From Bacteroidales bacterium (GTDB lineage: Bacteria > Bacteroidota > Bacteroidia > Bacteroidales > UBA10428): DNA of 61,720 nt. Within the stretch, counting starts at the first letter, position 1. Each line of letters starts with the position of its first letter. The notes beneath the pieces were generated by a model, which saw only the letters and a list, made by a program, of their open reading frames with translations, searched no databases and was not told where the DNA came from. Positions 56,897-61,720 of this stretch are shown piece by piece. Both the position numbers and the translations under genes were made by a program. The DNA lies in the NCBI GenBank assembly GCA_016938235.1, contig JAFGVA010000177.1:1-61720 (forward strand). Direction: 5' to 3'.

Positions 56897-57952
56897 ATGA
56901 AAAAAACCATTGTAATTACGGGAGGAGCCGGTTTTATAGGCTCTCATGTTGTTCGTTTATTTGTTAATAAGTATCCCGATTATCAAATAGTGAATCTTGA
57001 TGCCCTTACCTATGCCGGCAATCTTGAAAATCTTGTTGATATTCAGGATAAACCGAATTATGTTTTTGAGAAAGTTGACATTGTAAATCAGAAAGAGGTT
57101 GATAGTTTGTTTGAAAAGTATAAGGTTTCAGGGGTGATCCATTTAGCAGCTGAATCTCATGTCGACAGGTCAATTACAAATCCGAATGAGTTTATAAATA
57201 CCAATGTTATCGGTACAGCAAACTTGTTGAATGCAACCGTGAAGCATTGGAAAGATAATTTTGACGACAAACTGTTTTATCATATATCAACCGATGAGGT
57301 TTATGGTTCGTTAGATGATGGCGGTTTTTTTGTAGAAACAACCTCTTACGATCCCAGGAGTCCATACTCTGCGTCAAAAGCAAGTTCAGATCATTTGGTA
57401 AGGGCATATCATAATACCTATAAATTACCAGTAGTTATTTCAAATTGTTCAAATAATTACGGTCCCAACCAGTTTCCGGAAAAGCTCATACCCTTAGCTT
57501 TTAATAATATTAAGAACAAGAAACCAATTCCTATTTATGGGAAGGGCGAAAATATCAGAGACTGGCTTTTTGTTATTGATCATGCCCGGGCAATCGATAC
57601 TATTTTCCATAATTGTAAAATTGGAGACACTTACAATATAGGTGGTAACAACGAGTGGCAAAATATTGATTTAATTAAGCTGCTTTGTAAAATAATGGAT
57701 GAGAAATTGAACAGAGCTGAAGGTGAATCGGAAAAACTTATTACCTATGTTACCGATAGGGCGGGGCATGACCTAAGGTATGCAATAGATTCTTCCAAAC
57801 TACAAAATGAACTGGGGTGGAAACCATCCGTTACTTTTGAACAGGGATTGGGAAAAACAGTTGATTGGTATCTCGAAAATGAGCAGTGGCTAAGTAATAT
57901 TGTTTCCGGAGCTTATGCTGGATATTATGAATCACAATACAACAACAGATAA
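56897..57952 (+). CDS. rfbB: dTDP-glucose 4,6-dehydratase
   Basis: The 351-residue SDR enzyme has GGAGFIGSHVVRLF, HLAAESHVDRSI, the ISTDEVYGSL motif with catalytic Asp-Glu, and SPYSASKASSDHLV. It makes dTDP-4-keto-6-deoxyglucose, the first step of rhamnose and other deoxysugars. RfbA, RfbC and RfbD are not in the window. It is 8 bp after galE and followed by a terminator, so it ends the operon. Confidence 0.93.
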   Translation: MKKTIVITGGAGFIGSHVVRLFVNKYPDYQIVNLDALTYAGNLENLVDIQDKPNYVFEKVDIVNQKEVDSLFEKYKVSGVIHLAAESHVDRSITNPNEFINTNVIGTANLLNATVKHWKDNFDDKLFYHISTDEVYGSLDDGGFFVETTSYDPRSPYSASKASSDHLVRAYHNTYKLPVVISNCSNNYGPNQFPEKLIPLAFNNIKNKKPIPIYGKGENIRDWLFVIDHARAIDTIFHNCKIGDTYNIGGNNEWQNIDLIKLLCKIMDEKLNRAEGESEKLITYVTDRAGHDLRYAIDSSKLQNELGWKPSVTFEQGLGKTVDWYLENEQWLSNIVSGAYAGYYESQYNNR

Positions 57953-57954
57953 AG

Positions 57955-57983
57955 AAAATGCCGGATTATGCGGCATTTTTTAT
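57955..57983 (+). terminator. Rho-independent terminator of the surface-sugar operon
   Basis: aaatgccg (57956-57963) pairs with cggcattt (57971-57978), followed by a T-run. It closes the rfbB transcript before the RHS fragment. Confidence 0.8.
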
Positions 57984-58006
57984 TATTGTTTTCTAACCCC
58001 AATACT

Positions 58007-59281
58007 ATGGAGTTAGAAAATAAAGTTTGCACAACATATCGAATAGATATTGAAGTGATTATAGACAACTTAAAGTATAATAACCACCTGAACCTGCCCA
58101 AAGACATACAAAAGGGTGGTTCTGCAATAAGTTATTACTACAATGCTGCCGGCATAAAACTCCGCCATGTAAATACCGAAAACAAAATAACCGACTATGT
58201 TGGCTCGTTTGTATATGAGGACGACACTTTAAGATACATGTTAACCGGCGAAGGGCGATTGCTTATTAATGGTACTACAACAAGTTATGAGTATCATTTG
58301 AAAGACCATTTGGGCAATACCCGAGTTGCTTTTATGGATAATAACAACGACGGCACAATAACCGTAAGCCTGAATGCCGATGGAACTCCTACAGCCGAGA
58401 ACGAAGTGGCACAGGTAAGCAGTTACTATGCATTTGGTATGCGGCACGAACCCAAAAACCTTGACATAACAAGCCAAAAATACCTTTACAACGGAAAAGA
58501 ACTGCAGGATGATACGCAGTGGTTGGATTACGGAAAACGCTTTTACGACCCAGCCTTAGCCCGGTTTATGACTGTTGACCCTTGGGCAGAAAAGTATCGG
58601 GCATGGAGTCCATATGTTTATGCCTTAGATAATCCCGTTAGGTATGTTGATATTAATGGTTGTGGTGCAGGAGACCCTTTAAAAAAGATGCAATTAAGAG
58701 GTCATTATAGCACATGGGGAACAAGTCAAAGTAAATTTGGAAAAGTAAGAGGTTCTAATTACCATCAGGGGTATGATTTATATGCACCTAAAGGAACTGC
58801 AGTATCTTCTGTTGGAGCAGGAACTGTTGTTAAAGTTGAAACACATGCTGATTTTGGGCAACAAGTTATAGTTAAATATTCTACTTTAAAGAAAACAGAT
58901 GGAACAGAGGTTAAAGATGTTTATGTAAGGTATGCTCACTTAAGTGAAACAAGTGTTAAAAAAGATGATGTTGTAGCAGAAGGTGGAAGTATCGGAAAAA
59001 CAGGACAAACAGGTAATGCTGAAGGGCAATCTGCTGATAAAGCCCATTTACATATCGAATATATGAAATCAGAAGACCCTGGTACTGGTGAAAGTGGGAA
59101 TAATAATAGATATGACCCAGGCGACTTTTTGACTGTTGATGATGCAGTTGAGACAGAGCAAACAGGCAATGAAAGTGATTGGACAACAACGGAATCTACA
59201 GCAACAACAACCGAAACGACGTCAACCACCACGACAACAACTACTACTACAACAACTACAGAAGAAGAAAAGAAACCATAA
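58007..59281 (+). CDS. Orphan RHS-repeat tip with M23 peptidase toxin domain
   Basis: This 424-residue frame (from ATG 58007) is the 3' end of an RHS gene. RHS homology starts near residue 24 (YNNHLNLPKDI); the core ends with WLDYGKRFYDP, RFMTVDPWAEKY and DNPVRYVDINGC near residue 215. A new C-terminal domain follows with the LytM/M23 zinc motifs: HQGYD (His253, Asp257), VRYAHLSE and HLH (His347, His349). It should cut peptidoglycan peptides. The tail is an acidic, Thr-rich stretch coded by ACA/ACT triplets. There is no signal peptide and the N-terminal RHS shell is missing, so as it stands this is an orphan toxin module. The next gene may be its immunity gene. Confidence 0.75.
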   Translation: MELENKVCTTYRIDIEVIIDNLKYNNHLNLPKDIQKGGSAISYYYNAAGIKLRHVNTENKITDYVGSFVYEDDTLRYMLTGEGRLLINGTTTSYEYHLKDHLGNTRVAFMDNNNDGTITVSLNADGTPTAENEVAQVSSYYAFGMRHEPKNLDITSQKYLYNGKELQDDTQWLDYGKRFYDPALARFMTVDPWAEKYRAWSPYVYALDNPVRYVDINGCGAGDPLKKMQLRGHYSTWGTSQSKFGKVRGSNYHQGYDLYAPKGTAVSSVGAGTVVKVETHADFGQQVIVKYSTLKKTDGTEVKDVYVRYAHLSETSVKKDDVVAEGGSIGKTGQTGNAEGQSADKAHLHIEYMKSEDPGTGESGNNNRYDPGDFLTVDDAVETEQTGNESDWTTTESTATTTETTSTTTTTTTTTTTTEEEKKP

Positions 59282-59295
59282 TTAACATATTAGTT

Positions 59296-60015
59296 ATGAA
59301 AAAAATAGAATTTATATATTTCACAATATTTGGTGTGCTGTTAACATTGAATTCCTTTGGTCAAGAAAACATGCTTAGACCAGATACAATTAAATGCGAA
59401 GATGCTAAGATAAAATCCATAACCATAGTAGAACCTATACTAACACTAACAATTGATTTTACTGGTGATAATAAACTGGATTTTATTTGTAGAATCGAAT
59501 CAGATAATAAAGATAAAGGAGAGATTAAGGAACTCTGGATTAACCACGATTATAAAATAATAAAGACAATTTATCGATGGGCACCAGATTATGATTATTA
59601 TTGGTTTGTTAATTTGGATTCTGACCCAGAACCTGAGATTTGCTCTATTTTTGGTTATTCTGATGGAATTAATTATGCATTTTATGACCAGAATCTTAAA
59701 AACGGCATAGATAATTTAATATTCTATTTTAATCCTATTATAATTGATACTACTCAGGAAAAACAGATTTATTGGGGTTACCCTTGGGACATTAAAGATA
59801 TTAAAATAAAAAACGAGAGTGGGACAGTTAAAATATTAAGTTCAATTGACCATGACATAAAACGAAATGGAGAAATAGAACAACCAAGTAATCAAAGTAT
59901 ATTACCTGTAATCTGTTTTACTGGAAAATCATCTCAACCGAATGTTAAGATTGGAGAGATAAGAAAAATAACTTGGATGAGTATTGATGAATTAAAAAAT
60001 GAAGTTGTTCATTAA
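59296..60015 (+). CDS. Secreted protein of unknown function, candidate immunity protein
   Basis: The 239-residue protein has a signal peptide (cleavage near residue 21, FG|QENM) and a beta-rich body with two acidic 'D-x-D-x-x' stretches (FTGDNKLDFICR, NLDSDPEPEICSIFGYSDG), reminiscent of FG-GAP/VCBS-type calcium loops. I do not recognise a family. Fourteen bp after an RHS-M23 toxin module and bound for the periplasm, where that peptidase would act, it is a good immunity candidate. That role is inference from position. The start at 59296 is chosen because it gives the signal peptide; longer frames run through the RHS gene. Confidence 0.65.
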   Translation: MKKIEFIYFTIFGVLLTLNSFGQENMLRPDTIKCEDAKIKSITIVEPILTLTIDFTGDNKLDFICRIESDNKDKGEIKELWINHDYKIIKTIYRWAPDYDYYWFVNLDSDPEPEICSIFGYSDGINYAFYDQNLKNGIDNLIFYFNPIIIDTTQEKQIYWGYPWDIKDIKIKNESGTVKILSSIDHDIKRNGEIEQPSNQSILPVICFTGKSSQPNVKIGEIRKITWMSIDELKNEVVH

Positions 60016-60030
60016 AAAATGATTATAATG

Positions 60031-60057
60031 AAAAACCCGGACTTTTCCGGGTTTTTT
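60031..60057. terminator. Bidirectional terminator
   Basis: aaaacccgga (60032-60041) pairs with tccgggtttt (60046-60055) around cttt, with A- and T-runs. It ends the RHS-candidate immunity transcript and the convergent XRE remnant. Confidence 0.85.
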
Positions 60058-60060
60058 GCT

Positions 60061-60441
60061 TTATAAAGCAGCAATATTTTTAAGCTTCACCGATTTAATA
60101 AAGCCATCCAATACATGAAGGATGTGGCTTTTATCCTCGTTGTCCATTTTCTCAATCTCATTCAAACGCTTAAGCATTGCCGGGTCTTTTAGCAAGTCTT
60201 TATCCTCGCTTTCTCCGAGCAAATAACCAACGGTTGTATCAAGTATTTTAGCCAGCCTTACAACCACGTCAATAGTGGGTTTTGCTTCTTCTCCCCCCCA
60301 CTGGCGCGATTCTGTGAATCGTGCCCCCTCCGATAATGCGGGTTTGTAACCCACTGGCGCGATTCTGTGAATCGTTCCCACTCGCGCGCTTTTATAAAGC
60401 GTGCGGATATTATTAGAAAGTATATTGGCAAGGATATGCAA
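60061..60441 (-). pseudogene. XRE regulator with its 5' half replaced by REP hairpins
   Basis: The C-terminal part (about 75 residues, 60061-60291) is a normal XRE-family tail: KPTIDVVVRLAKILDTTVGYLLGE, then a helical region ending SVKLKNIAAL. Upstream of about 60291 the reading frame runs into palindromic repeats (gcgcgattctgtgaatcgt twice), which code for a short Arg/Gly-rich stretch by accident. The helix-turn-helix residues that bind DNA are gone. The 126-codon frame is thus a chimera of gene remnant and repeats, and probably not functional. Confidence 0.65.
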
Positions 60442-60445
60442 TCCG
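60290..60445. repeat. Cluster of REP hairpins inside the XRE remnant
   Basis: Two copies of actggcgcgattctgtgaat (with cg-t after) each contain the hairpin cgattc-tgt-gaatcg. A third variant, gcgcgctttt-at-aaagcgtgcg, follows. All share a gcgcg...cgtgc frame around a variable stem. This is the look of REP elements moved by RAYT transposases. Confidence 0.6.
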
Positions 60446-60491
60446 TTATTTTTTACCGATTCCCTGCCGCTAGTGAGGGTTTGTAATCACC

Positions 60492-60603
60492 CCTGTTCCA
60501 CGTAGCGTGGAAAACAAATTAACAAAACGTTGTCCGTATGGCTCTAGCCTGTTCCACGTAGCGTGGAAAACAAATTAACAAAACGTTGTCCGTATGGCTC
60601 TAG
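60492..60603. repeat. Perfect tandem duplication of a 56-bp unit
   Basis: 60492-60547 and 60548-60603 are identical. Each unit carries the hairpin ttccacg-tag-cgtggaa and the start of a second palindrome, gtccgta...tacggac, which is completed at 60604-60612. The second palindrome's core, ggct-ct-agcc, is also self-complementary. This is REP-type DNA, not CRISPR: there are no variable spacers. Confidence 0.85.
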
Positions 60604-60666
60604 CCTACGGACTTCTTTTTTAAAACTTACTATGGCAAAATGTTTTACATTAGCATGAAATACATA

Positions 60667-60689
60667 GTCCGTAGCTTTAAGCTACGGAC
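60667..60689. repeat. Perfect 10-bp palindrome, GTCCGTAGCT type
   Basis: gtccgtagct pairs exactly with agctacggac around tta. It is the same gtccgta...tacggac family as in the 56-bp unit just upstream, and similar to the cgggct-ttac-agcccg hairpin near 61583. Confidence 0.75.
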
Positions 60690-60814
60690 AACATTTGTAG
60701 TTTAACATGTCAGACACAGGATACAAAATAAGAAACCAGGGTGCTAATATGTTTTACTTGTATGTTAGCAAAAATGCCTTGAGAAACATTCTGCACAAAA
60801 AAAAGTTCCCGTTT

Positions 60815-60852
60815 TGAGAATTTTATCATATCTTTGTTCTCAGATAGAGAAC
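60815..60852 (+). promoter_or_regulatory. higBA: higBA promoter and operator
   Basis: The -7 box TATCTTTG (60829-60836) is an exact TAnnTTTG match. Directly after it, gttctc-agata-gagaac (60836-60852) is a perfect inverted repeat one base before the higB start codon, and tgagaa at 60815-60820 is a further half-site. The overlap with the promoter is what autorepression by the antitoxin would need. Confidence 0.55.
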
Positions 60853-60853
60853 T

Positions 60854-61150
60854 ATGAAAAGAATATTTGCAAAAAGTACGCTTAGAGAGTTTTGGGAAAA
60901 GTATCCCGATTCAGAACAGTATTTAAAGACTTGGTATGATACGGCAATGAATTCGGATTGGAAAACGCCTAACGATGTAAAGCAGAGTTATGCTAATGCA
61001 AGTATTCTAAAGGATAGCAGGATTGTTTTTAATATTAAAGGCAATTCATATCGATTGGTGATTAAATTCAATTTCGATCATCAATTGGCTTTTGTCCGAT
61101 TTATAGGCACTCATTCAGATTATGAAAAAATTGATGCAAATAGTATATAA
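60854..61150 (+). CDS. higB: HigB-family toxin (type II mRNA interferase)
   Basis: The 98-residue basic protein has the HigB toxin pattern: MKRIFAKSTLREFWEKYPDSEQ at the start, WYDTAMNSDWKTPNDVKQSYANASILKD in the middle and the strand pair NSYRLVIKFNFDHQLAFVRFIGTHSDYEKID near the end. HigB toxins cut mRNA on ribosomes. It begins 2 bp after the operator-like repeat and is followed 11 bp downstream by the antitoxin start. The toxin-first order is typical of higBA. Confidence 0.88.
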   Translation: MKRIFAKSTLREFWEKYPDSEQYLKTWYDTAMNSDWKTPNDVKQSYANASILKDSRIVFNIKGNSYRLVIKFNFDHQLAFVRFIGTHSDYEKIDANSI

Positions 61151-61161
61151 AATTGGTGGAT

Positions 61162-61530
61162 ATGGAATTAAAACCGATTAAAACAGAAGCGGATTACAGA
61201 GCTGCATTGAAAAGATTGGAAGAGATTTTCGATGCGAAGCTAGATACTCCAGAAAGTGACGAGCTAGAAATACTTGGATTAATGGTTGATGAATATGAAA
61301 ATAAACATTATCCAATCGAAGCACCTGATCCGATTGAAGCTATTAAGATACGGATGGAAGAAATGCACCTTAAACAAGTGGATTTGATTCCAGAGATTGG
61401 TGGCAAAAGTCGAGTTTCAGAGATTTTGAATCGTAAACGTCGATTGACTGTCGAAATGATTCGAAAATTAGCGATTCGATTGAATTTGTCAGCGAATCTG
61501 TTGATTGGAGATTACCAATTAATACAGTAG
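61162..61530 (+). CDS. higA: HigA-family antitoxin, XRE-type
   Basis: The 122-residue protein has an N-terminal helical arm (KPIKTEADYRAALKRLEEIF, ending near YPIEAPDPIEAIK) that would wrap the toxin, and a helix-turn-helix at about residues 70-115 (HLKQVDLIPEIGGKSRVSEILNRKR). It probably neutralises HigB and represses the operon at the inverted repeat upstream of higB. I start it at ATG 61162; a TTG at 61153 is possible but adds only three residues. Confidence 0.85.
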   Translation: MELKPIKTEADYRAALKRLEEIFDAKLDTPESDELEILGLMVDEYENKHYPIEAPDPIEAIKIRMEEMHLKQVDLIPEIGGKSRVSEILNRKRRLTVEMIRKLAIRLNLSANLLIGDYQLIQ

Positions 61531-61559
61531 GCACATTTTGCTAACCCGCATTAAAAAGC

Positions 61560-61640
61560 ATTTAGGGTTTGGTGGTAATGCGGGCTTTACAGCCCGTATC
61601 GTAACCGTGTCTATTTTGTTTTATAAATTATAATGTAGGT
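61560..61640. repeat. REP-type hairpin upstream of the partial RAYT gene
   Basis: gcgggctttacagcccgt (about 61578-61599) forms a stem of cgggct and agcccg around a tta/c loop. It is preceded by ctaacccgcatta and followed by a second weak stem gtaggttttgtaacc. REP pairs of this kind flank RAYT genes. Confidence 0.55.
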
Positions 61641-61688
61641 TTTGTAACCCGGTAATTTTTGTACCTTATTACAAAATTTAAGATAATA

Positions 61689-61720
61689 ATGTCCACAAAA
61701 TATAAAGTTCAGGATCAAGA
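61689..61720 (+). CDS. Start of a REP-associated tyrosine transposase (RAYT), cut by the window end
   Basis: Only the first 10 codons are present: MSTKYKVQDQ. Bacteroidota RAYT (Y1 IS200-like) proteins commonly begin M-S-x-K-Y-K-x-x-(N/D)-x and continue with a YFVTF strand, which falls outside the window. The REP hairpins at 60290-60690 and 61578-61599 beside it support the call. Ten residues cannot prove a family. Confidence 0.45.
   Translation, partial: MSTKYKVQDQ

Larger units (their letters stand above)
60442..60853. other. Repeat-rich intergenic region without genes
   Basis: These 412 bp hold a perfect 56-bp tandem repeat (60492-60603), two strong palindromes and the higBA promoter. 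No gene-like reading frame is present. Confidence 0.6.

Noticed and set aside
59179-59295. Longer start for the candidate immunity protein
   Set aside because: The 39 added codons overlap the RHS Thr-rich tail in another frame and would remove the signal-peptide position.
60492-60689. Possible CRISPR-like repeat array
   Set aside because: The two 56-bp units are adjacent and identical, with no unique spacers, and each is palindromic in the manner of REP elements. No cas gene is visible.

Overview
This is an AT-rich stretch of a Bacteroidota chromosome, most likely an environmental member of the Bacteroidales or a relative. The assignment rests on gene content and signals: near-absence of Shine-Dalgarno sequences, repeated TAnnTTTG-type -7 promoter boxes, an rSAM/lipoprotein pair, GldA-like and HU-CCDC81/SPOR proteins, a secG-groES-groEL run behind a sigma-54 activator, LA_2272-type surface repeats, and RHS and REP/RAYT elements typical of this phylum. 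I saw no rRNA, tRNA or CRISPR array.

Layout. Positions 1-3.5 kb are accessory and decayed: cysC, a remnant of an XRE antitoxin, an attC-like palindrome, a flavodoxin-fold oxidoreductase, and two headless genes (SLC13 permease and outer-membrane barrel) joined head to head. From 3.5 to 12.7 kb come a lipoprotein pullulanase, a surface-repeat protein, a TetR-ABC exporter operon, two STAS-like paralogues and a DEAD-box helicase. From 12.7 to 20.4 kb lie an HMGL-like aldolase, a small acidic protein, a cyclase, a methyltransferase, a DUF3352-like/MORN protein, a chorismatase-like protein and serB, whose stop codon sits in the inverted repeat of a 100-bp MITE.

The core block at 20.5-54 kb holds groEL-groES-secG-TPR protein-lptE-sigma-54 activator (minus strand), kdsB, an rSAM/lipoprotein pair, sodB, asnS, rpoN, purine nucleoside phosphorylase, riboflavin synthase, a GldA-like ATPase, metK, two Wbp-like sugar-nucleotide genes, cysS, hemW, a six-PAS/one-GAF histidine kinase with its NarL-type regulator, a three-gene acyl-CoA carboxylase, RNase R and an HU/SPOR protein. 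A second surface-sugar operon (aminotransferase, acetyltransferase, galE, rfbB) runs 54.1-58.0 kb. With the two genes at 36.7-38.9 kb it would supply four steps of a UDP-2,3-diacetamido-uronate (WbpA/B/E/D) route.

The last 4 kb is a mobile and conflict region: an orphan RHS tip carrying an M23 peptidase toxin domain, followed at 14 bp by a secreted unknown protein that is a candidate immunity factor; an XRE regulator whose 5' half is replaced by REP hairpins; a perfect 56-bp tandem repeat with palindromes; a HigBA toxin-antitoxin pair with a visible operator; and the first codons of what looks like a REP-associated transposase (RAYT), cut by the window end. The RHS-M23/candidate immunity pair and the RAYT/REP cluster are the parts most likely to reward a closer look.
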